A DNA stretch of 64,000 nucleotides from Branchiostoma floridae (GCF_000003815.2 NC_049997.1:10613705-10677704), one strand, 5' to 3'. Counted from the stretch's first letter, positions 46,701 to 58,020 are shown. Notes: generated from the letters alone by a model not told the origin. Program-made: numbers and translations.

Positions 46701-49700
46701 TTATTAAAGGGACAAAACATGGTATTACAGCCAACAAGGCATTAATTCATGTATTTAAGACATGTACTGGTGTGGTAAAAGCAACATTAGTGTGGTAAAC
46801 TGGCATCACCAACAAAGTTGGTAACCACACTCATAGCTTCCATATTGGTGTCACTTTTACAACTATCCAATAAGTTTCATTTCTACGACTACAGTCCTGG
46901 ATACCTCGCAAGTGTCAATTCTACAATTGTTAGACTACAACACAATATATTTGCTCATTTTGGTACTTAAGCGCCATATTGAGCATCCCTTAAGAAGAAA
47001 AAAATTCTTGTTTTTTTTTTTCAATCAGGAGAAAATAAATGCGCGCGCTGATGTCATCCATTAAATTTACTTGCTGTGGCCTAAGTTTGGACGAGGTTGA
47101 GGTTGTCCTTCCCCACGTATCCTAGAATTGAGTTTGCTGAGATACCATTTAGCCCCGAATCAAGGTCTAATCTTCCAGGGTTCTCAGTATTAAAAGTAAA
47201 TGCATAAAACGGATGTACACATGCACGGTGCAGATAGATCATATGAAGATCAGACTAACATATAAAATATAGACTTATATCATTAACAAGTCTTATTTCT
47301 ATCTCCTATAGTACCTTGAGAGAAGGTTCTCCGTCGTAGTACGAAGACTCGGTTGTGCCACCTTTATTTTGCAAATGGTGAGTTCCCCTTTGTTTTTACC
47401 CCTTTTCTGGTGCATAGACCAGGTGTTTCTGGCCATATTACTCAGGGTCCTGCTATTCATGTCCAAATCGCCAAACGACGCTTTTATAGGCTTCAGCAAC
47501 CCAATGATGCTTCATGTCGCTAGACGACGCTTCTATAGGTTTTTGGTAGGTAAATGATGATGTTCTGTTTATATTTTAGACAATATACATGGGGATCTGT
47601 CTGTACGCCCCTGCGCTGGCTCTGGAAGAAGGTGAGTAGATAAGTTATGATGAAAATGAAATAAATGACGTACATTATCTAAGGATAATTAAGTCATAGA
47701 GATGGAAAGAATTCGAAAAGAGACAAGAGAGAGGCACACAGATTGGGAAAGAGAGAAGAAAAAGAGGGAAAAGAGAGGGAGAGAGAGAGAGAGAGAAAGA
47801 GGAGAGAAAGAGTGGGAGATAGAGGGAGAGATACAGGGAGAGACACAGAGAGAGAGACAGAGAGAAAAAGAGAGACAGTACGAAAGATACAGAGTGCGGG
47901 AGGGAGAAAAGAGGGAAAGAGAGAAAGGAGAGAGAGAAATTGTGTCAAATTTAAAATCTGTGACATCTATTTCCTCAGTGACCGGAGTTAACCTCTGGGG
48001 AGCCGTGTTGACCCTAGGAATTGTGTGCACCTTTTACACTACAATAGTAAGTATACGTATACTCGTACGTATCGTGCTCAGTGCTGTATGGAGTGTACAA
48101 TGTACAAGGAATATTCATAAGCGAAAATTATGTTTTTTTATATAGTACGTAAGCTGTATTGTACATGTAACATTTCCAATAACAGTAATTTAGACTCACC
48201 TTCATCGATACTTGGGCCTTCCCTTCTACCCATTTACGAGTACGTCGTCCCAATAATGTTATAAGCACCAAGATATCAGTTTCCCGTCTGGATTTGAAAT
48301 AAGTTAGTAAAGGGAGGCCATCGTATAAGCAGAAGCTTTGCCCTCTTGCGGGTCATGTTTTTTGTATTTCATTGCCATGTACCTGTTGTTTTTCTTTAAT
48401 TTTTCTTTAATAAATAGATAACAAAACAAGACTATTTTGTGAATCCCTCCACCTAGGGCGGTATGAAGGCTGTGATGTGGACCGACACGTTCCAGGTGTG
48501 TGTCATGTGTATGGGCTTCCTGGCCGTCATCATCCAGGGCAGCATCAACGTGGGGGGCTTTGGGGAAGTCTGGAGCAGGAACCTGGATGGAGAGAGGCTG
48601 ACTTTCTTTGTGTGAGTATTGTCACAGTCACGTCGATGTAGGTTAGACATCCAGGTAATAAGATACGCCAAAAAGTAGTTACTCAAGCAACTGGATATGA
48701 TTTTGGAAACGGTCAGACGTTTCAACTGGAATGCACCAGTTTTCGTCAGTGACACCGTTCTTCCAGATCACTTCTGTTCAGTGTCATTGACGAAAACTGG
48801 TGCATTCCGGTTGAAATATTTGACCGTTTCCAAAACCATTATCCAGTTGGTTGAGTAACTACTTTTTTTGGCGTATTATCACAGTCATATAGTGCTGCGT
48901 ACTATGACAGGTTCAGGTCAGGATGATTCAGGTTGCATACGTGTGCTAGAAAATGTTTTTTCCTTTTTTGAGGGGGGATACATATCAATTTACCTGAGAG
49001 AGATAGCTTTTGGTAAGTCCGGACTTGGTTCCTGACATTCAGTTTTCTTTTCTTTTCTTAGAACTGAACGTTTTTACAAGTCCACTTCCAGTTCCGAGTT
49101 TTAGGTACACAGCACTACTGTCAGAGTGTTTCCTTCTTTTGGTAGCTTTCGTAGCTGCTGGAATAGATTGTATCCTTTTTATATGCACCCGGCGGAAAGA
49201 AAAAGGGGCATGTAATAAAAAGGGTACATCAATCTCTGCTCGGAGAGCACAATTGGTTTAGTCATATGAGCTATACTCTAGAGTGTAAGAAACAATGAGC
49301 CCGTTCAGGGACCCAACTGCCTATACGCAGGTCAAATATAGACATAAACAAACTACGTCATGGCATTTTTATGTAAACCAACCGACGGATCGGAGGCCAT
49401 ACTTATACATATTCGGATACAAAGCATGGTCAAAACACCTGGGAACCTTTGACCTGCGCAAACGCAGTTGGACCCGTGAACGGGTTTGTACAAAGAATCG
49501 AGTTTGTTTCGAAATTTCCATTCAAAAGGTTCGATGCCGACCCGAGAATACGTCACAGCACGTGGAGTGTTCTGATTGGTGGAGGGTTCATGTGGACGGC
49601 TGTGTTCGGAGTGAACCAGGCGCAGGTGCAGCGGTACCTGAGCTGTAAGAACCTCCGCAAGGCACAGACGTAAGGCTGACATTGTCTTCGCTTTATACTT

Positions 49701-52700
49701 TATTTATTTGCAAATTCATGAAAGGTTACAGACAGTAAAAAAAGTAAGAAGTTTCCATTCTACACAGCTATCTATATACATGATTCTACATTGTTTACTG
49801 GGAGGTTTGACTTCTTCTTTGGAGGCGGTGGCTGTTGAAAAGTCCCACGTCTTTAATGATTAGTAGGTTCTGTGATTGTAACAGGAATATTAGCTTTTTG
49901 GAGGTGACCAACTGGTGAAAAGTTGGAAATATTGTATTGATTGTGTCGAAAAGGTTGTTTCTTTCATCCTCATAATGGGGGTAGTTACATATAAAATGAT
50001 ACTTCAACAACAATCTCTATTGACACGACAAAAGTACAGCGATTTTCGTAAGGTCTACATGTATAACAACTACTTACAGTACAACTAAACACATATATAT
50101 GGATATCTACATAATATATTATGGATACATCAACATAAAGGGTCTAGCATGTCATTTACACTATTGGTTCTACAGGGCTCGAAATACCACCTGCATATGC
50201 AGGTTAGTGCAGGTAGAATTGGAGCTGTGCAGGTATTTCTGATGTCTACCTACACCTAACCTGCACTGGTCCATGTACTGGGTTTGATACATAAATGTCC
50301 TACGATGTAGGTGTATATAGATTGTTATTAGCTGCATTGACTGTTACCTCCTATAAAGTATAAACGAAAAAAACAGCAATGGTTCCTGAACAATTTTAGT
50401 ATGATCCATACTTCCTAAATTCAGAGCGGTGCAGGTGAATTTTTTCCGGTGCAGGTAGTTTTCAATGTTACCTGCACCAATGCAGGTAGGCAGGAAAAGT
50501 ATTTTGAGCCCTGATATACAAATCACTTCATTAGGCTATGTTGCTTCGATGATGTGGGTTACATTTTCTGGGCTGTTCAATATTGATGCGAGCGCATGTA
50601 ATAAGACCGGAACCTGGCCAAATGCCACTCTAAAGATGCACTCTCATTGTATTTGCGTCAAGCTTGCGTCACTGCGGGGTTCGTTCACTGCGTCACTGTT
50701 TTGTTATTTTCTCCGTTTTTGTTATGATTTAGATACTCCATACTAAGTGTGACTTAGAAGACGAAGAAATACACAAAGAAAAGGTAAGAAAATTCGTTGA
50801 GTATCTTTCAAACCCCGGAGTGACGCAAACTTGACGCAAGTGCAGTGAGAGTTCACCTCAAGGATACGGGTTACATGGATAGGATAGTAACAGCATTTTT
50901 GTCCATGAGCGTTGGCCAGATTTTCTTTTTGAACTCGTACATTGAAAATTAAAACTAGTTCAAATTTCATTTTCAATGTACGAGTTCAAAAATAAAATCT
51001 GGCCATCATTTGATTGGAACGTTTTCTGTTACAGAGCGCTGTACTTGAACATCCCCGGGTTGTTCGTTATCGTTACGCTGGCGTCTCTGTGCGGCCTGGT
51101 GATGTACGCATTGAATAAGGATTGCGACCCCGTCACCGCAGATTATCTAAAAACTTCCGATCAGGTATGTACATGTACCTGGTTCACTGTGCGTAGGGGT
51201 GGGTACCGGTACAGAAAATTCAGGTCCAGGTCCGGTTCAGGTCTGGAGGATCAGGTCCAGGTCCGGACCTGAACCTGGACCTGATGCAGTATGACTCATA
51301 CCAATGGTCCATTTCACTACAAAGAAATCTGTTTGGTGGAGTACTAGACTTACACTGGCGTTTTAAAACCCTTCAACGCTATCTACACCAGTACGATTGG
51401 CTGTAAAACTTGGTAGAAATTACTATAAACTGTACTCTACTTCACTCTTTTTATTTTCTTCCACCTGCAAGCGCCAAAATGTGTGAATGCCTGATGAAAA
51501 CATCCAGTCCACCTAATTTTTTCAGGTCCGGTTTTTCTGGACCGGTCCAATAAGAAAAACCGGTTTTGTGCCGGTACGCTGTACCGATACCCAGCCCTAA
51601 ATGTGCGTTAAGGCCACACTAAATTTATTCGTTGCTTCTCGGAATCGCCTGCATGTCCTATTTTTCCCAATTTGAAAAAATTGGGCCCACTTACTATTCA
51701 TGTATTCTTACTTCCTTTTATTTCCAAAATAATCATATGGGCTTCAATTTCTACACAGTACGTGCTTATCTTTGACAGTGCCCATATTGTATTGTTCCTG
51801 TTGCAATTTAAATGAATTCAAAGTAAACACTATCTACAAGGTCACAATCACGAGCGCCACCTATCGTATTTTGGAAGAATAGCAAAGTAAACTTTTGCAC
51901 AATGTTTATCGCTTTAGGACTCATCACTCGTAACTTTAAAACCTGCAACAGCTATGTACACATGACCTGGGTCTAGAAGTTGGCTCCTATGTTCGCTTCT
52001 GCTACTAGTAGAGAAGCGAATGTATATGGTACGTTGATGAAGGTTAGACATCCTTGTAATAAGATACGCCAAAAAACAGTCACTCAAGCAACTGGATGTG
52101 ACTTTGGAAACGGTCAGACGTTTCAGATAGCCATCCGGCGTCTTTCGTCAGTGTCTGAAACGTCTGACCGTTTCCAAAACCATATCCAGTTGCTTGAGTA
52201 ACTGCTTTTTGGCGACTGTATATGGTGTATAATAAAAGTTGGAGCAATAAGCAATTGTATATATAATATACGTCGGAGCAAACTACTATCCGGATGGTAG
52301 CTAGGCTAATGTGAACATTAATGTTCCATATCATCCTAGCTGATGCCCTATACGCTGATGTTGATCAGCTGGCTGCCTTATTGCCAGCTTTATCTACAAG
52401 GTCACATTCACGAGCGTCCCCTATTTTTTTCGGAAGAATAAACCTTTACAAAATGTTTCCCACAACAGCTGTGTAAACATTAATGTTTTATATCATCCTA
52501 GCTGATGCCGTACACGGTGATGATGTTGCTCAGCTGACTGTCTTATTGCCAGCTTTATCTACAAGGTCACATTCACGAGCGTCCCTATCTTTTTTCGGAA
52601 GAATAAACTTTTACAAAATGTTTCCCACAACAGCTGTGTAAACATTAATGTTTTATATCCCCCTAGCTGATGATGTTACTCAGTTTGCTACCTTATTGCC

Positions 52701-55700
52701 AGCTTTATCTACAAGGTCACATTCACGAGCGCCGCCTTTCTTTTTTCGGAAGAACAAACCTTTACAAAATGTTTCCCGCAACAGCTGTGTAAACATTAAT
52801 GTTTTTATATTGCAATCCATACATAGTATGGGATTGCAATATATTGTTATATTGCAATCCATACATAGTATGGGATTGCAATATATTGTTATATTGCAAT
52901 CCATACATAGTATGGGATTGCAATATATTGTTATATTGCAATCCATACATAGTATGGGATTGCAATATATTGTTTTTCCTTCGTTTCTTCTCCTCCTGTC
53001 AAAATCTTCAAGTCGATTCAACTTTTTCACTTTTGGGGCAAATGAGCTGAAATTTGGCATGGAGGTAGGGATAGCAAATACCCCCAGGTGTTTTTTTCAC
53101 TTTTTTGATAGAGGCCTTAGAAATTTTGATATTTTGGGTTTTTGGTCATTTTTAGACAAAATATATATATTTTGGGCCCCTGTGCCCTGGTATTAAACCA
53201 TAATGACCTGAAATTTGGTACAGAGGTGCATTGGACATATCAGCACAGAAAACCATCAACACTTTCTTCATAGATCACTTTAAAAATGAGTTATTTTAGG
53301 GTTTTGGCCATTTTTAACTAAAAATGTCTATTTTTGGCTCCTATGCCCTTGTATGTAGGCTAAATGAACTGAAATTTGGTATATAGGTGCATTGGATATA
53401 TGAGCACAGGGCTCCATCAACACTTTCTTCATTGGTCACTTCAAAAATGAGTTATTTTGGGGTTTTCGGCCATTTTTGACAAAAAATGTATATTTTTGGC
53501 TCCTATACCCTTATATGAAAACCTAATGACCTGAAATTTGGTACATAGGTGCATTGGACATATGAGCACAGGGTCCAATCAACACTTTCTTTATAGATCC
53601 CTTTAAAAATGAGTTATTTTGGTTTTTTTGGCTATTTTTGACAAAAAAATGTATACTTTTGGCTCCTATACCCTTGTATGAAAACCTAATGACCTGAAAT
53701 TCGGCATGAAAGTGTGTCTGGGAAGTGCCCATAGTACTTCATTTTCACTTTGGGCATACAATACTTTAAATTGTTGAATTTTGGAATTTTTTGCCATTTA
53801 CGGACTAAAAATGTTAAGTTTTGGCTCCTGTACCTATGTATGAAAACCAAATGGTCTGAAATTTGGTATGAAGGTGCCTACGTTATGTAGCCACAGGGCT
53901 CTATTCACACCTATGGTGTACATCAATCAAAAATTGTTAAATTTGGGATTGGCATGCATATGAAGATGGATTGCAATATGCTGTATTTGCTCCCAAGCAA
54001 ATGTCGGCCTTTCTAGTTTTTGCTGAGTTTCTTCTCCTGTCAAATCTTCAGACCCCTTTAACTTTTTCATTTTTGGACCAAATGAGCTGAAATTTGGCAT
54101 GGGGGTAGGGATATCAAATACCCCCAGGTGTTTTTTTCACTTTTTTGACAGAGGCCTTAGAATTTATGATATTTAGGGTTTTTGGTCATTTTTAGACAAA
54201 ATATGTACATTTTGGGCCCCTGTGCCCTGGTATTACAAGCTAATGACCTGAAATTTGCTACAGAGGTGCATTGGACATATGAACACAGAAAACCATCAAC
54301 ACTTTATTTATAGATCACTTCAAAAATTAGTTATTTTAGGGTTTTTGGCCATTTATTACGAAAAATGTATATTTTTGGCTCCTGTGCCCTTGTATTAAAA
54401 CCAAATGACCTGAAATTTGGTACAGAGGTGCGTTTGACATATGACCACAGAACCCCATCAACGCTATATTCATTGTTTACTCCAAAAATGAGTTATTTTA
54501 GGGTTTTTGGCCATTTTTTACTAAAAATGCATATTTTTTGCTCCTATGCCCTTGTATAGAAACCAAATGACCTGAAATTTGGTACAGAGGTGCATTGAAC
54601 ATATGCTCACAGGACCCCATTGGCACTTTCTTCAGAGATCACTTCAAAAATTAGTAATTTTGGGGTTTTCAGTCATTTTTGACTAAAAATGTATATTTTG
54701 GGCTTCTATGCCCTTGTATGTAAATCAAATGACCTGAAATTTGGTACAAAGGTAAATTGGACATATGACAACAGGACCCCATCAACACTTTCTTCATAGA
54801 GCACTTATGAAATGAGTTATTTTGGGGTTTTTAGCCATTTTCAACTAAAAAATTATATTTTTGGCTCCTATGCCCTTATATTGAAACCAAATGACCTAAA
54901 ATTCGGCATGAAGGTGTGTAGGACAAGTGCCCACAGTACTTCATGTTCCCTTTGAGCAAACAGTACTTCAAATTGTTGAATTTGGGGATTTTTTCCAGGA
55001 TGAAGATGGATTGCAATATGCTGTATTTGCTCCCAAGCAAATGTCGGCCTTTCTAGTTTTTTCTCGGTTTCTTCTCCTCCTCCTGTCAAATCTTCAAATT
55101 GATTCAACTTTTTCATTTTTAGGCCAAATGAGCTGAAATTTGGCATGGAGGTAGGGATAGCAAATACCCCCAGGTGTTTTTTTCATTTTCTTGATAGAGG
55201 CCTTAGAATTTATGATATTTAGGGTTTTTGGTCATTTTTAGACAAAATATGTATATTTTGGGCCCCTGTGCCCTGGTATTACAAGCTAATGACCTAAAAT
55301 TTGGTACAGAGGTGCATTGGACATATGAGCACAGAAAACCATCAACACTTTGTTCATAGATCACTTCAAAAATGAGTTATTTTAGGGTTTTTGGCCATTT
55401 TTGACTAAAATTGTATATTTTATGCTCCTATGCCCTTGTATAGAAACCAAGTGACCTGAAATTTGGTACAGAGGTGCATTGAACATATGCTCACAGGGTC
55501 CCATTGACACTTTCTTCATAGATCACTTCAAAAATTAGTTATTTGGGGGTTTTCAGTCATTTTTGACTAAAAATGTATATTTTTGGCTTCTATGCCCTTG
55601 TATGTAAACAAAATAACCTGAAATTTGGTACAAAGGTAAATTGGACATATGACAACAGGACCCCATCAACACTTTCTTCATAGAACACTTATAAAATGAG

Positions 55701-56185
55701 TTATTTTGGGATTTTTAGCCATTCTAAACTAAAAAAATGTATATTTTTGGCTCCTATGCCCTTATATTGAAACCAAATGACCTAAAATTCGGCATGAAGG
55801 TGTGTAGGACAAGTGCCCACAGTACTTAATTTTCCCTTTGAGCAAACATTACTTCAAATTGTTGAATTTTGGGATTTTTTCAAGGATGAAGATGGATTGC
55901 AATATGCTGTATTTGCTCCTAAGCAAATGTCGGCCTTTCTAGTTTTATTTGATTTTGGACAGATGAGGACAATATGGCACTGCACTAAAGTTTTTGTAAC
56001 TTATATTAACAGTGCTATATACAAGGTACAGACAGAAGGTAAAAGTGGTCTTTTACCTCCCCAACCGAACTGTGGTCTTTTACCTCCCCATCTCAGCTGA
56101 TGCCCTACACGGTGATGATGTTACTCAGTTGGCTGCCTGGTCTCCCTGGGGTGTTCGTGTCAGCTGTGTTTGCCGGAGCCCTTAG
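43498..56185 (+). CDS. SLC5A8-like: Sodium-coupled monocarboxylate transporter (SLC5A8/SLC5A12 type), 3' end not found
   Basis: A plasma-membrane sodium symporter for lactate, short-chain fatty acids and similar anions, by family. Coding exons: 43498-43638, 44364-44585, 47312-47377, 47580-47631, 47979-48046, 48457-48611, 49529-49669, 51035-51164, 56097-56185. All borders are AG/GT and all phases agree; 354 codons plus two bases, of about 600 expected. Conserved stretches: [20 protein letters not shown] (helix 1), [112 protein letters not shown]. These track human SLC5A8 residue by residue. The remaining exons lie beyond 64 kb or are hidden in repeats. SLC5A5, SLC5A6 or SLC5A12 identity is not excluded. 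Confidence 0.92.
43716..43743. repeat. (GT)n microsatellite at an assembly gap
   Basis: Runs into 100 N at 43744-43843, so its length and anything in the gap are unknown. Confidence 0.9.
43855..43956 (+). pseudogene. SLC5 exon 2, tandem copy 1
   Basis: Acceptor TTGTCAG then [33 protein letters not shown], 34 codons identical in frame to exon 2. It is followed by GTG TAA, so read-through stops at once; GAG|GTGTAA could also act as a weak donor. Confidence 0.9.
44019..44172 (+). pseudogene. SLC5 exon 2, tandem copy 2
   Basis: Acceptor TGTTGTCAG then [20 protein letters not shown] with [20 protein letters not shown], diverging after GTMF into FLISQY and a stop. No donor at the normal place. 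Confidence 0.9.
44200..44301 (+). pseudogene. SLC5 exon 2, tandem copy 3
   Basis: Like copy 1: [20 protein letters not shown] and GIPAE followed by GTG TAA. The 62 bp after it are nearly identical to those after copy 1, so copies 1-2 and 3-4 arose as a pair. Confidence 0.9.
44609..44840. mobile_element. TA-flanked MITE, copy 4 of 4
   Basis: Ends TAACGCTGGTTCACC and, on the other strand, TATAACGCTAGTTTAC. Starts 24 bp after the donor of SLC5 exon 2. Confidence 0.8.
44845..45040 (+). mobile_element. LINE ORF2 tail fragment
   Basis: Reads [34 protein letters not shown] and a stop. The RGRP-x-L-DRExW pattern is the usual end of several LINE ORF2 proteins. Confidence 0.55.
45067..45266. mobile_element. 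MITE with 57-bp inverted ends
   Basis: CATAATTCCACCAGGTGCCA and TATACCGCCACC on the left mirror GGTGGCGGTATTATGG-type sequence and TGGCACCTGGTGAAATTATG on the right, with small mismatches. Confidence 0.8.
45840..46110. repeat. Possible decayed copy of the 27.1 kb element
   Basis: Words like TTGTAGAAGTGACGCC, GAGGTATCC, TTTTGCCATCTTGC and TACTTGCTGTTGTGACC occur in the same order as in 27122-27670, but with much divergence. Confidence 0.4.
46548..47084. mobile_element. Inverted-repeat element of about 540 bp, copy 2
   Basis: Inverse of 27122-27670, same ends (TAAGCCACAGCAAGTA and TACTTGCTGTGGCCTAA). In the SLC5 intron between exons 2 and 3. Confidence 0.85.
47700..47945 (+). repeat. Polypurine tract in SLC5 intron 4
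   Basis: About 240 bp almost purely A and G (GAGA, GGGAGA, AAAGA) ending 30 bp before the exon 5 acceptor. Open frames here are compositional. Confidence 0.9.
48631..48881. mobile_element. Foldback repeat, copy 1
   Basis: Arms of about 105 bp around a 30-bp loop: AAGATACGCCAAAAAGTAGT, GGAAACGGTCAGACGTTTCA, CACCAGTTTTCGTCAGTG, then their inverses. The ACGTTTC plus TTCGTCAG words recall Penelope-like ends. In the SLC5 intron after exon 6. Confidence 0.8.
49684..50020 (-). mobile_element. LINE 3' fragment in SLC5 intron 7
   Basis: The minus strand reads [17 protein letters not shown] and [12 protein letters not shown], related to the fragment at 42214-42591. It starts 14 bp after the exon 7 donor. 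Confidence 0.65.
50173..50513. mobile_element. hAT-like MITE with GTGCAGGT repeats
   Basis: Ends CAGGGCTCGAAAT and ATTTTGAGCCCTG. The left part carries GTGCAGGTA words and the palindrome CCTGCATATGCAGG where its relative at 28032 has GTGCACCCA and GGGTGCATGTGCACCC. Confidence 0.75.
50638..50857. mobile_element. MITE related to the one at 41.6 kb
   Basis: CACTCTCATTGTATTTGCGT and CAAGCTTGCGTCACTGCGG on the left, mirrored by CTTGACGCAAGTGCAGTGAG on the right. Internal AGATACTCAACGAATTTTCT (minus) matches AGATGCTCAACGAATTT at 41682. Confidence 0.65.
50940..51000. repeat. Short inverted repeat near SLC5 exon 8
   Basis: ACTCGTACATTGAAAATTAA and TTTTCAATGTACGAGT form a hairpin with ACTAGTTCAAA as loop, ending 34 bp before the exon 8 acceptor. 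Confidence 0.7.
51194..51599. mobile_element. hAT-like MITE with TAGGGGTGGGTACCGG end
   Basis: Ends TAGGGGTGGGTACCGGTAC and GTACCGATACCCAGCCCTA. Flanks ACTGTGCG and AATGTGCG (7 of 8 equal) fit hAT. Starts 29 bp after the SLC5 exon 8 donor. Second copy at 61145-62512. Confidence 0.88.
51830..52805 (+). repeat. 160-bp tandem array carrying the start of SLC5 exon 9
   Basis: Three clear units (about 52310-52805) and a diverged one at about 51830-51960. Each has an acceptor-like CCTAG, then LMPYT-like sequence (52341, 52500; shortened at 52668), then TTGCCAGCTTTATCTACAAG, GTCACATTCACGAGCG and AAAATGTTTCCC. Copy at 52341 reads [13 protein letters not shown]; that at 52500 reads [11 protein letters not shown] and a stop. 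A foldback repeat (52031-52214) and a MULE-like relic (52272-52306) interrupt it. Confidence 0.85.
52031..52214. mobile_element. Foldback repeat, copy 2
   Basis: Same family as 48631-48881: AGGTTAGACATCC, AAGATACGCCAAAAAACAG and GGAAACGGTCAGACGTTTCA, mirrored after TTTCGTCAGTGTC. Shorter loop. Confidence 0.8.
52806..52973. repeat. Four tandem 42-bp hairpins
   Basis: Each unit is itself a palindrome: ATATTGCAATCC, CATAC, ATA, GTATG, GGATTGCAATAT. They form the left edge of the satellite block. Confidence 0.95.
52974..55945 (+). repeat. Higher-order satellite: three blocks of 161-bp units
   Basis: The basic unit of about 161-164 bp carries ATGACCTGAAATTTGGTAC, AAAATGAGTTATTTT and TTTGGCTCCTATGCCCTTGT. 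Five or six units form a block of 0.9-1.05 kb; blocks begin at about 52974, 54021 and 55061. Every block opens with CTTCTCCTCCTGTCAAATCT and a variant unit (GAGCTGAAATTTGGCATGG, ACCCCCAGGTG), and closes with another variant and TGGATTGCAATATGCTG, GCAAATGTCGGCCTTTCTAG. Small open frames inside have no meaning that I can see. Confidence 0.93.
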
Positions 56186-56189
56186 GTAG

Positions 56190-58020
56190 GTCACAAGTGG
56201 TGTCTTTTTACCTTCCCATCATGCAATGTGTGCATATCATTAATATTATTAGCCAAGGAATTGTGCTTTGTAATATCATTTTGTCCAAACTTTACCAAAC
56301 AGTAGTGTTTTTCTGAAAATACTATTGATTGATGATATTATACTACTTGTGCATCGGAAAAACACAAATGCACCAAAAAGCACCTATTGGAAATGAGATT
56401 TGTCGACAATTATTACAAAAACAATTAATTAACTAGAAAGGCCGACATTTGCTTAAGAGCAAATACAGCATATTTCAGCCATACCCCTTCCCACGCAACA
56501 TTGGACTGTTCCAAATCACCCCTTCTCAAAAATGGAACATCCTCTTAACTGTACATTATCCCCCAAAGTGGACTGGTATTGTGAATTGATTCCAGGTAAA
56601 AACAGAGCTTGCTTCTATTTTTCAGAAAATGACAATAATCACACCTACCATTCAGAAAATTTTCATCATGACTGAAAATTGTTGAGTGACTTCATGTAAT
56701 GTCATTAACAATTTTCAGTACGATAACTAGGTGTAAGTTTTAAAAAGTATAAGCTCCTTGTGATGTGGGTACATTTATTATTGCAGTGAACTTTTTTATT
56801 CAAGTAGGGCATACGATTTAATAATTATCAAGCAGGTGCAGGTACTGTAGGAGCGTTTGTTTTAGAATTGAAGCTGTAAAACTGTTAAACTGTTTTACTT
56901 TGTATGCAATCAGCCATCGAGCCTATTCTTATTTTCAAATAATTCTGAAGAGAAATATTGATGAGAAAATAATCATTCTCGCCACTGTCTAACTTATAAT
57001 TACGTATCAAAACTAAACGCAGATTTTCTAACTAACGCAACTTTCGCCGACTTCATCAAAGGACCGCCGGCTATCAATCAAACACGGCTGTTGATTAGAC
57101 TTAGAGTTTCAAACAGTCATGTGCTGTGTGCCAGTTGACAGCGAACTTCATGCTACGTGATGTTTTACATTGCTTGGACCTTCCGTCCTACAGCGATGCT
57201 TCTATAAAATATTTAGACTGTAACACTGAGTCCCACATGTTTTATAGAATAGAATTTGACGCAGAACAGCGTTTTTTGCTGGGTATTTTTCTTGAAACAT
57301 GTCCGTGGGAATATCAGCGAGGCGGCGACGTAGGGATATCAGACCGTCAACAAAAGTCGCACGGCGGCTAACGGCGCAGCGAAGATACTAGCGCTATAAA
57401 TAAGCGCTTCAACTAAGGATGGCAACCCGTACAATATTTTTGTATACTGTTGAGCTAAGTAAAATTTGTTGTTTATGAGGTTTTAGTTGTCTTTGAAGCT
57501 TTGACCCGAAATATTTTAAAGTCAAACTGCTGAAGAGAAGTAAGTGACTGCTACGATTATCGTAGATATGGCCCTAAAAAAACTGATAAAAGAAGCCTTC
57601 TCAATAGTCTAAAATGCAAGAGCTTCCGGGGGAATGTTACTCATACCAGGGTACAGGGGTGCAAAATATACCGTTATAAGACCGTCAACAACAGTCGCAC
57701 GGAGCTAACAGCGCAGCGAAAATACCATCGCTAGCGTTTCAACTTCGGATAACAAGTTATACGTACTGTTGAACTCAGTAACGTTAAAGTTGGTTTTTAG
57801 TTGCCTTTGACGGTTTGACCTGAAATAGTGTTACGCTAAACTCCTGAAGAGAAGTTAAGTGACTGCTGCGATTATCATAGATATGCCCCTAAGAACTGAT
57901 ACAATATAAAGCCTTCTGAATAGTCTAAAATGCGAGAGCCTTAGGCGGGCTTCGCTCCCCCTGGCGGGAACACTGCTATATACGGGATCATGAGGCCCCG
58001 CTTATGAATATTAATTAGCC
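56190..58020. other. SLC5 intron 9 start, with inverted satellite edge
   Basis: AACTAGAAAGGCCGACATTT and AGCAAATACAGCATATTTCA at 56431-56475 are the inverse of the satellite block edge. Two related segments at about 57305-57620 and 57675-57960 share GATATCAGACCGTCAACA-like, AGTCGCACGG and CTGAAGAGAAGT words, an old duplication about 360 bp apart. No SLC5 exon 10 seen. Confidence 0.5.

Noticed and set aside
47689-48145. Frames of 80-147 codons over the polypurine tract
   Set aside because: Pure composition (Arg/Glu/Lys or Ser/Leu runs) across an intron and exon border.
49010-49261. 83-codon hydrophobic frame in SLC5 intron 6
   Set aside because: No relation to SLC5, no splice borders, and exons 6 and 7 join in phase without it.
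52648-53196. 182-codon frame with repeated [14 protein letters not shown]
   Set aside because: It is the translation of the four 42-bp hairpins, whose length is a multiple of three.
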